From the NCBI RefSeq assembly GCF_030410485.1, contig NZ_JAUHHC010000004.1:384128-448127 (forward strand): a DNA stretch of 64,000 bases, given 5' to 3'. Position numbers and translations under genes: made by a program. Below, piece by piece: positions 46,626-57,547 of the stretch. The stretch's first letter is position 1. Each line of letters starts with the position of its first letter. Source of the stretch: Roseateles violae. Lineage in GTDB: Bacteria; Pseudomonadota; Gammaproteobacteria; Burkholderiales; Burkholderiaceae_C. The notes under the pieces are model-generated. The model had not been told where the DNA came from and did not search any database. It was given only the letters and a program-made list of their open reading frames with translations.

Positions 46626-48110
46626 ATGACATTTGAATCCCTGGGCCTGGCAGCACCGCTGCTGAAGGCCATCGCCGAAGCCGGCTACACCTCCCCAACC
46701 CCCATCCAAGCCCAAGCGATCCCGGCCGTCCTCAAGGGCGGCGACCTGCTCGCCGGCGCCCAGACCGGCACCGGCAAGACCGCCGGCTTCACCCTGCCGA
46801 TGCTGCATCGCCTGGCTGCCGGCCAGCCGGTGCGCAACGCCCGCGGCCGCCCCATGGTGCGCGCGCTGGTGCTGACCCCGACCCGCGAGCTGGCCGCCCA
46901 GGTCGAGGAATCGGTGCAGACCTATGGCAAGCACCTGCCGCTGAAGAGCATGGTCATGTTCGGCGGCGTCGGCATGCAGCCGCAGGTCAACAAGCTGCGC
47001 GACGGCGTCGACATCCTGGTCGCCACGCCGGGCCGCCTGCTGGACCATCACCAGCAGGGCACGCTGGACCTCAGCAAGGTCGAGATCCTGGTGCTGGACG
47101 AAGCCGACCGCATGCTGGACATGGGCTTCATCCACGACATCAAGAAGGTGCTGGCCGTGCTGCCGCCCAAGCGCCAGAACCTCTTGTTCTCGGCCACCTT
47201 CAGCGACGACATCAAGAACCTGGCCGACCGCCTGCTGAACCAGCCGGCCCTGATCGAGGTCGCGCGCCGCAACCAGACCAATGATGCGATCGCGCAGAAG
47301 GTCCATCCGGTCGCGCGCGACAAGAAGAAGGAACTGCTGGCTCATCTGATCAAGAGCGGCGACTGGCACCAGGTGCTGGTCTTCACGCGCATGAAGCATG
47401 GCGCCAACCGCCTGACCGACTACCTGAACGACAACGGCATCAGCGCGATGGCCATCCACGGCAACAAGAGCCAGGGCGCGCGCACCAAGGCGCTGGCCGA
47501 GTTCAAGAGCGGGGACCTGACCTGCCTGGTGGCAACCGACATCGCCGCCCGTGGCATCGACATCGACCAGCTGCCCCATGTCGTCAACTACGAGCTGCCC
47601 AATGTCCCCGAGGACTATGTGCACCGCATCGGCCGCACCGGCCGCGCCGGCGCCCAGGGCGAGGCGGTGAGCCTGGTCTGCGTGGACGAGAACGGCTTCC
47701 TGCGTGAGATCGAGAAGCTGATCAAGCGCGAGATTCCGAAGGAGATCGTGGCCGGCTATGCGCCCGATCCGAGCGAGAAGCCCGAGCCCATCGTGCTGGG
47801 CCGCATGGTGCTGAACAACAATGGCAGCCGTGGCCGCGCGCCCGGTGGTGGTGGCGGTGGCGGCCGCGGTGCTCGCCCCGGCGGCGATCGCGGTGGCCGT
47901 CCCGGCCAGGGCGGCGGTCGCCCCGGCGCCTCGCAGGGCGGACGTCCGGGCCAGAGCCAGGGCCAGCAGCAGCAACGCTCGGCCTCCGGTCATGGCGGCC
48001 AGGGCCAGCAGCCGCGCCGTGACGGCGGCGCGCCGCGCTCGAATGGCGGTGGCGGCAATAGCAACGGCGGCTACAGCAATGGCCCGCGCCTGACGCAGCC
48101 GAAGCGCTGA
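46626..48110 (+). CDS. DEAD-box ATP-dependent RNA helicase (RhlE-like)
   Basis: RNA helicase of 494 residues, involved in ribosome assembly or mRNA turnover. Core motifs are Q motif [10 protein letters not shown], Walker [54 protein letters not shown] and [10 protein letters not shown]. The C-terminal 100 residues are a Gly/Arg/Gln-rich RGG-like tail for RNA binding. The core is closest to RhlE. The start at 46626 (MTFESLGLA) fits the family; a GTG at 46608 is possible. It has a 140-base leader with strong structure. Confidence 0.93.
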   Translation: MTFESLGLAAPLLKAIAEAGYTSPTPIQAQAIPAVLKGGDLLAGAQTGTGKTAGFTLPMLHRLAAGQPVRNARGRPMVRALVLTPTRELAAQVEESVQTYGKHLPLKSMVMFGGVGMQPQVNKLRDGVDILVATPGRLLDHHQQGTLDLSKVEILVLDEADRMLDMGFIHDIKKVLAVLPPKRQNLLFSATFSDDIKNLADRLLNQPALIEVARRNQTNDAIAQKVHPVARDKKKELLAHLIKSGDWHQVLVFTRMKHGANRLTDYLNDNGISAMAIHGNKSQGARTKALAEFKSGDLTCLVATDIAARGIDIDQLPHVVNYELPNVPEDYVHRIGRTGRAGAQGEAVSLVCVDENGFLREIEKLIKREIPKEIVAGYAPDPSEKPEPIVLGRMVLNNNGSRGRAPGGGGGGGRGARPGGDRGGRPGQGGGRPGASQGGRPGQSQGQQQQRSASGHGGQGQQPRRDGGAPRSNGGGGNSNGGYSNGPRLTQPKR

Positions 48111-48129
48111 GCCTAGACTCGAACGATCA

Positions 48130-48166
48130 AACCCAGCCCCGCCCACCGGCGCGGCTGGGTTTTTTC
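48130..48166 (+). terminator. Terminator after the DEAD-box helicase gene
   Basis: AACCCAGCC and GGCTGGGT pair with an inner GC-rich stem and loop, followed by six T. A clear intrinsic terminator 20 bases after the helicase stop. Confidence 0.9.
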
Positions 48167-48201
48167 TTGGGTGGCTGCGCTGGCCCGTCTACGATGCCGG
48201 C

Positions 48202-48879
48202 ATGAAGGACAAGAACAAGAGCATCTGGGTGGCCGGCGCCAGCGGCCTGGTCGGCCGCGCGCTGCTGAGCGAGCTGCTGCAACAGCCCGGTGACGACACC
48301 GAGATCCATGCGCTGCTGCGCCGCCCGGTCGAGGGCCTGCCGCCAAGCCCCCGCCTGCATGCGCAGCGCCTCGACTTCGCCCGGCCCGATCTGGCGGCGC
48401 TGCCGGCACCGACGACGATCTATATCTGTCTGGGCACGACGATCAAGCAGGCCGGCTCGCAGGAGGCCTTCCGCGCCGTCGACTACGAGGCGGTCCTGAC
48501 GCTGGCCCGTGCCGCCCGCGCAGCCGGTGCGACTCGCTGCGCCGTCGTTTCGGCCCTGGGCGCCAAGGCCACATCGACGGTGTTCTACAACCGCGTCAAG
48601 GGCGAGATGGAAGAGGCCTTGATCGCGCTGGGCTTCGAGCGCCTGGTGATCGCCCGCCCCTCGCTCTTGATCGGCGAACGCGCCGCGCTGGGCCAGCCGG
48701 TGCGCAAGGGCGAGGTCTGGGGCGAACGCATCGGCCGCCTGCTGCGTCCGCTGCTGCCGGCGCGCTGGCGACCCATCGAAGCCGCCCGGGTCGCGCGGGC
48801 GATGCGGCGCGCGCTCAGCGAGGACGGACCCGCCGTGCAGCGCCTCGAGTCCGAGACGCTGCAGCGTCTGGGCCGATGA
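48202..48879 (+). CDS. NAD(P)H-binding protein (HTATIP2/Fmp52-like)
   Basis: A 225-residue Rossmann-fold protein. The nucleotide loop is WVAGASGLVGRALLSELL; YICLGTTIKQAGSQEAFRAVDY and CAVVSALGAKATSTVFYNRVKGEMEEAL match the NAD(P)-binding atypical SDR group related to HTATIP2/TIP30, with Tyr and Lys in YNRVK. Substrate unknown. Its stop overlaps the mnmC start as ATGA, an arrangement that suggests co-translation, though no link to tRNA modification is known. Confidence 0.87.
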   Translation: MKDKNKSIWVAGASGLVGRALLSELLQQPGDDTEIHALLRRPVEGLPPSPRLHAQRLDFARPDLAALPAPTTIYICLGTTIKQAGSQEAFRAVDYEAVLTLARAARAAGATRCAVVSALGAKATSTVFYNRVKGEMEEALIALGFERLVIARPSLLIGERAALGQPVRKGEVWGERIGRLLRPLLPARWRPIEAARVARAMRRALSEDGPAVQRLESETLQRLGR

Positions 48880-50798
48880 AGACGGCCCCCATCGTCCCGG
48901 CCGAGGTCGACTTCAGCGATGCCGCGGCGCCCAGCGCGCCGGCCTTCGGCGACGTCTATCACAGCCGCGCTGGTGCGCTGGGCCAGGCCCGCCATGTCTT
49001 TCTCGGCGGCAACGGCCTGCCGGGCCGCTGGGCCGGGCGCGAGCGATTCCTCATCGTCGAGACCGGCTTCGGCCTGGGCAACAACTTCCTCGCCAGCTGG
49101 GACGCCTGGCGCCGCGATACGCAGCGCTGCCAGCGCCTCGTCTTCATCGGCATCGAGAAGCACCCGCTGCGCCGCGAGGATCTGGCGCGCGCCCATGCCG
49201 GCAGCGAACTGGCCGAGCTGGCGACGCAGCTGGTCGAGGCCTGGCCGCCGCTGACGGCCAATCTGCACGGGCTCGAATTCGAGGGCGGCCGGGTCCAGCT
49301 GCTGCTCGGCTTCGGCGACGTGCATCTGTGGCTGCGCGAACTGGTCGCCGACGATGTCGATGCCTTCTACCTCGACGGCTTCTCGCCGCGGACCAACCCC
49401 GCCATGTGGGACCGCCATGTGCTGAAGGCGCTGGGCCGGCGGGCGGCGCCCGGCGCGACGGCCGCGACCTGGAGCGTCGCGCCGGACACGCGCGAGGGGC
49501 TGGCGGCGGCCGGTTTCACGGTCGAACGCCAGCGCGGCTTCGCCAACAAGGGCGGCATGTCGGTCGCCCGCCACGAGCCGCGCCATGCAGCGCAGCGCCC
49601 GGCCGCGCGCAGGCCCCTCGCCCCCCGGGCGCGCGAGGCCGTCATCATCGGCGCGGGCCTGGCCGGTGCCGCCTGCGCCTGGGCGCTGTCTCGCCAAGGC
49701 CTGCGCGCCACCGTGCTCGAGGCCCGGGACGGCCCGGCCCAGGCCAGCTCGGGCAATCCGGGAGGGCTGTTCCACGGCACACTCAATCCCGACGACGGCC
49801 TGCATGCCCGCTTCAACCGCGCCGCCGCGCTGGCCACGGCCGCCGCGCTGCGCGAGCTGCCTCCGCTGCCCTGGCTGCAGCGCGGGTTGCTGCGGCTGGA
49901 GAGCGAGCGCGATGTGGAGGCGATGCGCGCGCTGATCGCGCGCCAGCGCCTGCCGGCCGACTATGTGCAGGCGCTCGATGCCGCGGCGGCCGCCGCGCTC
50001 AGCGGCCTGCCGCTGCGCCAGCCGGCCTGGTTCTATCCGGCGGGCGGTGCCCTGCCACCGGCGGCCTATGTGCAGGCGCTGCTGCGCGCTTCCGGCGCAA
50101 GCCTGAGGACCGCGTGCACGGTCGTCCGGATCGAGCGTGCCGGCGAGCGCTGGCGGCTGTTCGACGCGCAGGATGGCCTGCTGGCCGAGACCGAAGCCCT
50201 GCTGCTGGCGGGCGGGCACGAGAGTCTCGCGCTGCTGCGCGACTGGGCGCCCGATCTGCCGCTGATCCGCCAGCGCGGGCAGCTGAGCCATCTGAGCCCG
50301 GCGGAGCCCCGGCCGCGGCTGCCGGTGGCCGGTGCCGGCTATGCGATCGACGATGGCGCCGGCGGCCTCTGGTGCGGCGCCACGAGCGAGGACGAGGACT
50401 TGGACCCGGCGCTGCGCAGCGCCGACCACGCGGCGAACCTGCGCCAATGGGCCCAGCTGGCCGGCCTGCCCGAGACGCCCAGCGGCGCGCCGGCCGGCCG
50501 CGTCGGCTGGCGGCTCTTGACGCCGGACCGGCTGCCCTTGGTGGGCGGCCTGGCCGATCCGGCCGCCCCGGCCGATCCGCAGCGGCTGGATCAGCCGCGC
50601 TTCGTGCCACGGCTGCCGGGCCTCATGCTCTGCACCGCCTTCGGCTCGCGCGGCATCAGCTGGGCGGCGCTCGCCGGCCGGGTCGCCGCCGCCCTGCTGA
50701 GCGGCGCGCCGGCGCCGCTGGAGGCCAGCCTGCTCGACGCGATCGATCCTGTGCGATTTGCGGTGCGACGCGCACGGAACGGCGCCGGCAAGCCCTAA
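48876..50798 (+). CDS. mnmC: Bifunctional tRNA mnm5s2U34 biosynthesis protein MnmC
   Basis: A fused enzyme of 640 residues that completes mnm5(s2)U at the wobble position of tRNAs. The N-terminal MnmD-type methyltransferase has [20 protein letters not shown] and [18 protein letters not shown] as its SAM loop, and [12 protein letters not shown] as the active-site strand. The C-terminal MnmC1-type FAD oxidoreductase starts at about residue 245 ([21 protein letters not shown]) and ends with [11 protein letters not shown] and [19 protein letters not shown]. Both catalytic parts look complete. It is coupled to the upstream gene by ATGA. Confidence 0.95.
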   Translation: MKTAPIVPAEVDFSDAAAPSAPAFGDVYHSRAGALGQARHVFLGGNGLPGRWAGRERFLIVETGFGLGNNFLASWDAWRRDTQRCQRLVFIGIEKHPLRREDLARAHAGSELAELATQLVEAWPPLTANLHGLEFEGGRVQLLLGFGDVHLWLRELVADDVDAFYLDGFSPRTNPAMWDRHVLKALGRRAAPGATAATWSVAPDTREGLAAAGFTVERQRGFANKGGMSVARHEPRHAAQRPAARRPLAPRAREAVIIGAGLAGAACAWALSRQGLRATVLEARDGPAQASSGNPGGLFHGTLNPDDGLHARFNRAAALATAAALRELPPLPWLQRGLLRLESERDVEAMRALIARQRLPADYVQALDAAAAAALSGLPLRQPAWFYPAGGALPPAAYVQALLRASGASLRTACTVVRIERAGERWRLFDAQDGLLAETEALLLAGGHESLALLRDWAPDLPLIRQRGQLSHLSPAEPRPRLPVAGAGYAIDDGAGGLWCGATSEDEDLDPALRSADHAANLRQWAQLAGLPETPSGAPAGRVGWRLLTPDRLPLVGGLADPAAPADPQRLDQPRFVPRLPGLMLCTAFGSRGISWAALAGRVAAALLSGAPAPLEASLLDAIDPVRFAVRRARNGAGKP

Positions 50799-50824
50799 AG
50801 ATTTCGGCGCTGCGGTCGCAATAA
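50796..50824 (+). promoter_or_regulatory. Candidate sigma28 (FliA) promoter of the chemoreceptor gene
   Basis: TAAAGATT at 50796-50803, an 11-base spacer, then GTCGCAATAA at 50815-50824 resemble the flagellar TAAAGTTT-N11-GCCGATAA pattern. The first element overlaps the mnmC stop codon. It lies 96 bases before the receptor start. The -10 half is a loose match. Confidence 0.45.
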
Positions 50825-50919
50825 AAGGGGTGGAGGCCCGTCCTGATCGATGGCCAGCGGCCTCCCACGCCGGTCTTGCCTCCCATACCTGCCCCTCCCA
50901 CCGCCCCGCAGAAGTCCTC

Positions 50920-52662
50920 ATGCTCGATTCCATCTTCTCCGGCCGCTCGATCGGCCACCGCCTGGGCGCCGTGCTGGCCCTGGTGCTGCTGATCTCCTTT
51001 GCCGGCTCTGGCATCGGCTACTGGGCGCTGAACCGGGCGGCTCAGGAGTCGTCCCAGATGTACGAGAACACCCTGGTCAGCGAGCGCATCGCCAGCGACT
51101 GGTACCGCAACATCACCAATGGCGTGAACCGCACCAGCGCGATCGCCGCCAGCGCCGACCCGGCCCTGGCCCAGTTCTTCGCCGTCGCCGCGGCCGAATC
51201 GAGCAAGCAGTCGGGCGAACTGCAGAAGAAGCTCGAGGGCCTGCTCAGCTCGCCCGAGGAGCGCGCCAAGTTCGAGAAGCTGTCCGAGGCGCGCAAGGGC
51301 TATCTGGCCGGCCGCGAGGCGGTGACCGCGGCCAAGAAGGCCGGCGACGCCGACCAGGCCAGGCAGCTGTTCGAGAGCCAGTTCCAGCCGGCCGCGGCCG
51401 CCTTCGAGGCGGCGATCAAGGACGTGGTCCAGCAGCAGCGCGACCAGCTCGATGCCGCCGCCAGGCGCCTGGACGAATCGAACCGCACCGCCCGCACCGG
51501 CCTGGTCGTGTTCGCGATCAGCGCGCTGGCCGTCGCCGTCGCGCTGGCCGTCTGGCTGACCCGCTCGATCACCGGCCCCCTGCGCGAGGCCGGCGAGCTG
51601 GCCGACGCGATCGCCCATTTCGACCTCAGCCGCAGCATCACCCCGCGCTCGAACGACGAGACCGGCCGCCTGCTGCGCTCGCTGCAGACCATGCAGGCAG
51701 CCCTGCTGAAGCTGATCGGCGAGGTGCGCGGCTCCACCGACAGCATCAGCACCGCCAGCAGCGAGATCGCCGTCGGCAACCACGATCTGTCGGCGCGCAC
51801 CGAGCAGACCGCCTCCAATCTGCAGCAGGCCGCCGCCTCGATGCTGCAGCTGACCGGCACCGTGCAGCAGACGGCCGAATCGGCGACGACGGCCAATCAG
51901 CTGGCGAGCTCGGCCGCCGACGTGGCCCAGCGCGGCGGCGCGGTCGTGGCCCAGGTGGTGACGACGATGGACGAGATCAACGCCAGCTCGCGTCGCATCA
52001 GCGACATCATCGGCACCATCGACGGCATCGCCTTCCAGACCAATATCCTGGCCCTCAACGCGGCCGTCGAGGCGGCCCGCGCCGGCGAGCAGGGGCGCGG
52101 TTTCGCGGTCGTCGCCAGCGAGGTGCGCTCACTGGCCCAGCGCTCGGCCAGCGCGGCCAAGGAGATCAAGACCCTGATCGGCGCCAGCGCCGAGCGGGTC
52201 GAATCGGGCAGCCGGCTGGTGCAGGACGCCGGCGCGACGATGAGCGACATCGTCGCCAGCGTGCAGCGCGTGTCCGACATCATCGGCGAGATCAGCGCCG
52301 CCTCGCGCGAGCAGAGCGACGGCATCCACCAGATCAATGCCGCCGTCGGCCAGCTCGACCAGATGACGCAGCAGAACGCCGCCCTGGTCGAGGAATCGGC
52401 CTCTGCCGCCGAGAGCCTGAAGGACCAGGCCGGCCGCCTGGCGCAGGCGATTGGCGTGTTCCGCCTCGGCCAGGGGACTGCGCCGGTGCTCGCCGCGGCG
52501 CTCGTACCGGCTGCGCGGCCGGCACCGGTCGTCAAACCCGCCGTGAAGCCGGTACCCGCCAAGGCCGCGGCTCCGAAGCCGGCCCCCAAGCCCGCTCCCG
52601 CTCCCGCGCCTGCCCCGGCGACGGCGAGCGCCGGTGCGGACGGCGACTGGGAAACCTTCTAA
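50920..52662 (+). CDS. Methyl-accepting chemotaxis protein with CheR/CheB tether
   Basis: A 580-residue transmembrane chemoreceptor. Helices at 13-36 and 193-213 bound a periplasmic four-helix-bundle domain of about 155 residues. HAMP and the long signalling coiled coil follow, with the conserved hairpin region [20 protein letters not shown] then [21 protein letters not shown] Pro/Ala/Lys-rich linker ends in the C-terminal pentapeptide DWETF, close to the NWETF tether that recruits CheR and CheB. The ligand is unknown. The start at 50920 ([10 protein letters not shown]) is the last suitable ATG before the first helix. Confidence 0.95.
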   Translation: MLDSIFSGRSIGHRLGAVLALVLLISFAGSGIGYWALNRAAQESSQMYENTLVSERIASDWYRNITNGVNRTSAIAASADPALAQFFAVAAAESSKQSGELQKKLEGLLSSPEERAKFEKLSEARKGYLAGREAVTAAKKAGDADQARQLFESQFQPAAAAFEAAIKDVVQQQRDQLDAAARRLDESNRTARTGLVVFAISALAVAVALAVWLTRSITGPLREAGELADAIAHFDLSRSITPRSNDETGRLLRSLQTMQAALLKLIGEVRGSTDSISTASSEIAVGNHDLSARTEQTASNLQQAAASMLQLTGTVQQTAESATTANQLASSAADVAQRGGAVVAQVVTTMDEINASSRRISDIIGTIDGIAFQTNILALNAAVEAARAGEQGRGFAVVASEVRSLAQRSASAAKEIKTLIGASAERVESGSRLVQDAGATMSDIVASVQRVSDIIGEISAASREQSDGIHQINAAVGQLDQMTQQNAALVEESASAAESLKDQAGRLAQAIGVFRLGQGTAPVLAAALVPAARPAPVVKPAVKPVPAKAAAPKPAPKPAPAPAPAPATASAGADGDWETF

Positions 52663-52669
52663 GCGCCGC

Positions 52670-53329
52670 TCAGAAGTCCAGCGTCCTCACGCCCTCGGCC
52701 GTGCCGAGCAGGCAGACGCTGGCGCGGTTGCGCGCGAACACGCCGACCGTCACGACGCCCGGCCATTGGCTGACCTCGGCCTCGAAGCCGGACGGATCGA
52801 CGATCTGCAGGCCGCGCACGTCGAGGATCTGGCAGCCGTTGTCGGTCGTCACGCCCTCGCGCAGCCGCGCCTCGCCGCCCAGCGCCGCGAAGCGCCGCGC
52901 GATCTGCGCCGTCGCCATCGGGATCACCTCGACCGGCAGCGGGAACTTGCCCAGGGTCCGGACCAGCTTCGACTCGTCGGCGATGCAGACGAAGCGCTGG
53001 GCCAGGTCGGCGACGATCTTCTCGCGCGTCAGCGCCGCACCGCCGCCCTTGATCATGTGGCCGCCATGGTCGATCTCGTCGGCGCCGTCGATGTAGACCG
53101 GCAGGCTCTCGACCTCGCCGGCCTCGAACACCCGGATGCCCAGGGCCTTCATCCGCTCGGTCGAGCGCACCGAGCTGGACACCGCGCCGGCGATCTGCAT
53201 GCCGCTGGCGGCCAGCGCGTCGATGAACTTGTCCACCGTCGAGCCGGTGCCGACGCCGACGATGGTTCCGGGCGTCACATACTGCAGGGCGGCCTGGCCG
53301 ACCAGGGTCTTCAATTCGTCTTGGGTCAT
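52670..53329 (-). CDS. rpiA: Ribose-5-phosphate isomerase A
   Basis: Interconverts ribose-5-phosphate and ribulose-5-phosphate in the pentose phosphate pathway. The 219-residue protein has [41 protein letters not shown] (with catalytic Asp and Glu) and CIADESKLV, all RpiA marks. The start at 53329 (MTQDELKTL) fits the family; 53365 would add 12 residues. Its start is 13 bases after the DAHP synthase stop on the same strand. It converges on the chemoreceptor gene with a 7-base gap. Confidence 0.96.
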   Translation of the reverse strand: MTQDELKTLVGQAALQYVTPGTIVGVGTGSTVDKFIDALAASGMQIAGAVSSSVRSTERMKALGIRVFEAGEVESLPVYIDGADEIDHGGHMIKGGGAALTREKIVADLAQRFVCIADESKLVRTLGKFPLPVEVIPMATAQIARRFAALGGEARLREGVTTDNGCQILDVRGLQIVDPSGFEAEVSQWPGVVTVGVFARNRASVCLLGTAEGVRTLDF

Positions 53330-53342
53330 GGTGAGGAACTCG

Positions 53343-54470
53343 TCAGGAAATCTGGCGGCGCGCACGCACGGCGGCGGCCAGCTCGCGCAGCAGCGGCTCG
53401 GTCTGGCTCCAGCCCAGGCAGGCGTCGGTGATCGACACGCCCGGCCGCAGATCGGCCTTGGTCTGGCCTGGGGCCAGGTCTTGCCGGCCCGGCTGCAGAT
53501 GGCTCTCGATCATCACGCCGGTGATGCGGCGATCGCCGGCGGCCATCTGCGCGGCGACGTCACGGCCGACCTCGATCTGGCGCTCGTACTGCTTGCTTGA
53601 ATTCGCGTGCGAAAAATCGATCATCACCTGCTCGCGCAGGCCCGAGGCGCGCAGCGCAGCGCAGGCGCTGTCCACCGAGGCGGCGTCGTAGTTGGGCGTC
53701 TTGCCGCCGCGCAGGATCACATGGCAGTCGGCATTGCCGCGCGTCTCGAAGATGGCCGCGGCGCCCATCTTGGTCATCCCCATGAATGCATGGCTGGCCC
53801 GTGCCGCCAGCACCGCGTCGGACGCCACCTTGATGCCGCCGTCGGTGCCGTTCTTGAAGCCGACCGGGCAGCTCAGGCCGGAGGCCAGCTGGCGGTGGCT
53901 CTGGCTCTCGGTCGTGCGCGCGCCAATCGCGCCCCAGGCGATCAGGTCCGAGATGTACTGCGGCGACAGCAGGTCGAGGAACTCGGTGCCGGCCGGCAGG
54001 CCCAGCGCGGTCACGTCCAGCAGCAGCTGGCGCGCCAGGCGCAGACCCTCGTTCATATGGAAGCTGCCGTCCAGGCGCGGGTCGTTGATATAGCCCTTCC
54101 AGCCGACCGTGGTGCGCGGCTTCTCGAAGTAGACCCGCATCACGATCAGCAGCTCGCGGCTCAGTTCCTCGCGCAAGCCCTTCAGCAGATGGGCGTATTG
54201 CATCGCCTGCTCGTGGTCATGGATCGAGCAAGGGCCGACGACGACCAGCAGGCGGTCGTCGCGGCCGTGCAGGATCGCGCCGATCTCCTCGCGGGCGCGT
54301 TCGACCAGCTCCAGCGAGGCATCGGGCAGCGGCAGCTCGTCCAGCAGCAAGGCCGGCGAGATCAGCGGGCGCACGGCGCCGATGCGGGTGTCGTCGGTGC
54401 GGGTCGTGTCGCGGGTCGCGTCGCGCGATCCGACTTCGCGGTCGTGCGCGGGGTCATCCAAAAGCTTCAT
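53343..54470 (-). CDS. 3-deoxy-7-phosphoheptulonate synthase (class I)
   Basis: First enzyme of the shikimate pathway, condensing phosphoenolpyruvate and erythrose-4-phosphate. The 375-residue protein has [40 protein letters not shown], the [30 protein letters not shown] block and [15 protein letters not shown], all AroG/F/H-type marks. The N-terminal 35 residues carry a short imperfect repeat ([14 protein letters not shown]) not typical of the family. Which amino acid regulates it cannot be told from motifs, so aroF/G/H is not assigned. Confidence 0.94.
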   Translation of the reverse strand: MKLLDDPAHDREVGSRDATRDTTRTDDTRIGAVRPLISPALLLDELPLPDASLELVERAREEIGAILHGRDDRLLVVVGPCSIHDHEQAMQYAHLLKGLREELSRELLIVMRVYFEKPRTTVGWKGYINDPRLDGSFHMNEGLRLARQLLLDVTALGLPAGTEFLDLLSPQYISDLIAWGAIGARTTESQSHRQLASGLSCPVGFKNGTDGGIKVASDAVLAARASHAFMGMTKMGAAAIFETRGNADCHVILRGGKTPNYDAASVDSACAALRASGLREQVMIDFSHANSSKQYERQIEVGRDVAAQMAAGDRRITGVMIESHLQPGRQDLAPGQTKADLRPGVSITDACLGWSQTEPLLRELAAAVRARRQIS

Positions 54471-54499
54471 GTCGGCGGGGTCCAGAGATCGGCCCGGCA

Positions 54500-55417
54500 T
54501 TATCGGTGCTTGGCCGCCGCCACGCACACGGCCGCGGCCGACAGGGCAAAGCCCAGCAGCGCCAGCACCGGCAGCCGCTCGTCCAGCAGCAGAAAACCGA
54601 GCAACGCCGACATGCCCGGGATCAGGTAGAACAGCCGTGCCACCTGCGCTGCCTGGCCACGCCGCATCATCAGGAACATCAGGCTGAAGGCGCCGATCGA
54701 GTTGACCAGGGCCAGCCACAGCACGGCGAACACCAACTCCCCGCTCCAGCGCAGCGCGAAGCCCTCGACCGGCCCGGCCAGCACCGCGACCGCCAGCGCC
54801 GAAACCGCCATCTGCACCGCGGCGCCGCTGCGCAAATCCATCTGGGCGCAGAAGCGCTTCTGGTACAGCGTGCCGGCCACCAGACCGACCAGGCCCAGCA
54901 ACGCCGCCGCATAGGCCGGCCAGCCGCCGTCCCCCTGCAAGGGCTTGCCGGCGACGACCAGGGCCACGCCCAGCAGGCCGCCCAGCAGGGCCAGCGCCTG
55001 GCGGCGACCAAGCCGCTCGGCCAGCCACAGCTGCGCGCCCAGCGCCGTGGCCAGCGGCATCAGCCCGATCAGCAGGCCGGCGACGCCGGCCGACAGGCCC
55101 AGGCGCAGCCCATAGTAGATGCCGGAGAAATGCAGCACCTGCATTAGCAGCCCGGCCACGGCCAAGTGCCCCCAGGCATGACGCCCGCGGGGCCAGCGCG
55201 CGTCGCCGGCCAGCGCAAGCAGGGCCAGCAGCAGCGCGGCAATGCCGAAACGCAGGCTCAGCAGGGTGAAGGGCCCGCTGTGCGCCAGGCCCAGCCGGCC
55301 GGCCACATAGCCGCTGCTCCACAGCAGGATGAAGAGCAGCGGCCCGCTGACCGCCGCCAGTGCGGCAAAGGGGTCCCGGCGCGGGTGCGGCAAGCGGGTG
55401 GAAAGGGTGGACAACAT
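54500..55417 (-). CDS. EamA/DMT-family transporter
   Basis: A ten-helix drug/metabolite transporter of 305 residues with two EamA repeats. The first starts LFILLWSSGYVAGRLGLAHSGPFTLLSLRF, a typical EamA opening, and the second runs from about residue 150 and ends FYLIPGMSALLGFLLLDERLPVLALLGFALSAAAVCVAA. Substrate unknown; amino acid or metabolite export is usual for the family. It is divergent from a LysR gene, which often controls such exporters. Confidence 0.93.
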   Translation of the reverse strand: MLSTLSTRLPHPRRDPFAALAAVSGPLLFILLWSSGYVAGRLGLAHSGPFTLLSLRFGIAALLLALLALAGDARWPRGRHAWGHLAVAGLLMQVLHFSGIYYGLRLGLSAGVAGLLIGLMPLATALGAQLWLAERLGRRQALALLGGLLGVALVVAGKPLQGDGGWPAYAAALLGLVGLVAGTLYQKRFCAQMDLRSGAAVQMAVSALAVAVLAGPVEGFALRWSGELVFAVLWLALVNSIGAFSLMFLMMRRGQAAQVARLFYLIPGMSALLGFLLLDERLPVLALLGFALSAAAVCVAAAKHR

Positions 55418-55487
55418 GGCGGATTCCTAGACAGAACGGTCAGGTGCTCACTGTAGAAATCTCCTTTTGAGGACACAATCTGCTTAC

Positions 55488-55508
55488 TTGGAACAGCAGT
55501 GTTTCCAA
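55488..55508. promoter_or_regulatory. Candidate LysR operator
   Basis: TTGGAA and TTCCAA form an inverted repeat with a 9-base spacer in the 108-base gap between the EamA and LysR genes, 18 bases before the LysR start. The size fits a LysR binding half-site pair. Confidence 0.45.
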
Positions 55509-55525
55509 ACAGAGAACAAAGGACA

Positions 55526-56482
55526 ATGAATATGGGCCGCCTGGAAGACCTGCAAGCCTTTGCCCGCGTCGTCGACGCGCGCGGTTTCTCGGGTGCGGCC
55601 CGCCTGCTGGGCAGTAGCAAATCGGCCGTCAGCAAGCAGGTCGGCCGGCTCGAAGCCCAGCTGGGCACCCGGCTGCTGCAGCGCACCACCCGCAGCGTCA
55701 GCCCGACGCCCGAGGGTCGCGGCGTCTACGAGCGCGCGCTGCGCCTGCTGGAGGAGGCGCAGCGGCTGGAGGACGAGCTGGCCGGACGCGCGGACGCGCC
55801 GCAGGGCGTGCTGCGCCTGTCGACCTCGACCGCATTCGGCAATCTGCAGTTCACCGCGCTGATGAGCGAGTTCTGCGCACTTTATCCGCGGCTGCAGGTC
55901 GCGCTGGGCTTGAACGACCGCTATGTCGACCTCGCCGAGGAGGGTTTCGATGTGGTGCTGCGGCTGACCGGTACGCCCGGGCCAGGGCTGGTGGCGCGCC
56001 GGCTGGCTGCGATCCGCTACCGGCTCTGTGCGGCGCCGGCCTACCTGGACGTGCAGGGCGAACCCGCCACGGTGGCCGAGCTGGCCGGGCACCGCTGCCT
56101 GCGCTTCGGCTATCTGCAGGCCCCCGACCGCTGGCGCTTCCGACACGAGAGTTCGGGCGAGGAGGCGGAGGTTCCGGTTCAGGGGGCGCTGCGCTTCGGG
56201 AGCGGGCTGACCGCCAACAGCAGCGAGTCGCTGCGCATCGCTGCCCTGGCCGGCATGGGGTTGGCAATACTGCCAACCTACGCGATCGGGCCGGACCTGC
56301 GCGCCGGCCGTCTGCGCGCGCTGCTGCCCGGCTGGGCGCCCCAAGGTGGCCTGGCGGACGCGCACACGCTGTACGCGGTCTACCTGCCGCATCGCCAGCC
56401 CAGCCCCAAAGTGCGGGCGCTGATCGACTTCATGCTGGAAAGGCTCGGGGAGTTGCCGCCCTGGGATCGGGACGCGGGCTGA
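55526..56482 (+). CDS. LysR-family transcriptional regulator
   Basis: A 318-residue regulator. An N-terminal winged helix-turn-helix (LEDLQAFARVVDARGFSGAARLLGSSKSAVSKQVGRLE) is followed by LLQRTTRSVSPTPEG and the periplasmic-binding-like effector domain (LRLSTSTAFGNLQF to YAVYLPHRQPSPKVRALIDF). AAGGA lies five bases before the ATG at 55526; an ATG at 55499 or 55532 is possible. It probably controls the divergent EamA transporter, an inference from position. Confidence 0.94.
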   Translation: MNMGRLEDLQAFARVVDARGFSGAARLLGSSKSAVSKQVGRLEAQLGTRLLQRTTRSVSPTPEGRGVYERALRLLEEAQRLEDELAGRADAPQGVLRLSTSTAFGNLQFTALMSEFCALYPRLQVALGLNDRYVDLAEEGFDVVLRLTGTPGPGLVARRLAAIRYRLCAAPAYLDVQGEPATVAELAGHRCLRFGYLQAPDRWRFRHESSGEEAEVPVQGALRFGSGLTANSSESLRIAALAGMGLAILPTYAIGPDLRAGRLRALLPGWAPQGGLADAHTLYAVYLPHRQPSPKVRALIDFMLERLGELPPWDRDAG

Positions 56483-56506
56483 GCCGGAATGCGAGAATCG
56501 CGCGCT

Positions 56507-57547
56507 ATGCCTCTCGTTCCCTACGCCCTCACCCGCCCCTTCCTGTTCGGCCTCGATCCCGAGCATGCGCATGAGCTGACCCTGAACAGCATCGCCCGGC
56601 TGCAGAACACGCCTGCCCAATGCCTGTGGTCGCAGAGCCGCATCAGCGATCCGCTGCAACTGGCCGGGCTGAAATTCCCGAACCGCATCGGCCTGGCCGC
56701 CGGCCTGGACAAGAACGGCCGCTGCATCGACGGCCTGGGCGCGATGGGCTTTGGCTTCATCGAGGTCGGCACGGTGACGCCCAAGGGCCAGCCGGGCAAC
56801 GACCGGCCCCGCATCTTCCGCCTGCCCAAGGCGCAGGCGCTGATCAACCGGCTCGGCTTCAACAACGAGGGACTGGACAGTTTTCTGGCCAATGTGCAGC
56901 GCGCGCATTCCTTCCGCGCCGCCGGCGGCCTGCTGGGCCTGAACATCGGCAAGAACGCCGCGACGCCGATCGAGAACGCCGTCGACGACTATCTGCTCGG
57001 CCTGGACGGCGTGTTCCCGCATGCCGACTACATCACCGTCAATATCTCCAGCCCCAACACCAAAAATCTGCGTGCGCTGCAGAGCGACGAGGCGCTGGAT
57101 GCGCTGCTCTCCAGGCTGCAGGAGCGCAAGCTGAAGCTGGAGGCCGGCAGCGGCCGCAAGGTGCCGATGTTCGTCAAGATCGCGCCCGACCTAGACGAGG
57201 GCCAGGTCGGCGTGATCGCCAAGACCTTGCGCGGCAATGGCATTGACGGCGTGATTGCGACCAACACGACCATTTCCCGGGACGCGGTAAAAGGCTTGCC
57301 CCATGCGGACGAGGCCGGCGGTCTGTCCGGTCGACCGGTCTTCGAGGCGAGCAACCGGGTGATCGTCCAGCTGCGCGCAGCGCTGGGCAACGGCTACCCG
57401 ATCATTGGCGTCGGTGGCGTGCTCAGCGGCGCCGATGCGCGCGCCAAGCTCGCCGCTGGGGCTGATCTGGTGCAGATCTACACCGGCCTGATCTACAAGG
57501 GCCCGGCCCTGGTGCGCGAGTGCGCCGCGGCCATGACCGCCGCATAA
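56507..57547 (+). CDS. pyrD: Dihydroorotate dehydrogenase (quinone)
   Basis: Class 2 membrane-associated flavoenzyme of pyrimidine synthesis that passes electrons to quinone. The 346-residue protein has an N-terminal amphipathic segment ([20 protein letters not shown]), the FMN region [32 protein letters not shown], the catalytic Ser in [14 protein letters not shown] and the closing [31 protein letters not shown]. The start at 56507 was preferred over an ATG at 56489. It follows the LysR gene by 24 bases. Confidence 0.96.
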   Translation: MPLVPYALTRPFLFGLDPEHAHELTLNSIARLQNTPAQCLWSQSRISDPLQLAGLKFPNRIGLAAGLDKNGRCIDGLGAMGFGFIEVGTVTPKGQPGNDRPRIFRLPKAQALINRLGFNNEGLDSFLANVQRAHSFRAAGGLLGLNIGKNAATPIENAVDDYLLGLDGVFPHADYITVNISSPNTKNLRALQSDEALDALLSRLQERKLKLEAGSGRKVPMFVKIAPDLDEGQVGVIAKTLRGNGIDGVIATNTTISRDAVKGLPHADEAGGLSGRPVFEASNRVIVQLRAALGNGYPIIGVGGVLSGADARAKLAAGADLVQIYTGLIYKGPALVRECAAAMTAA

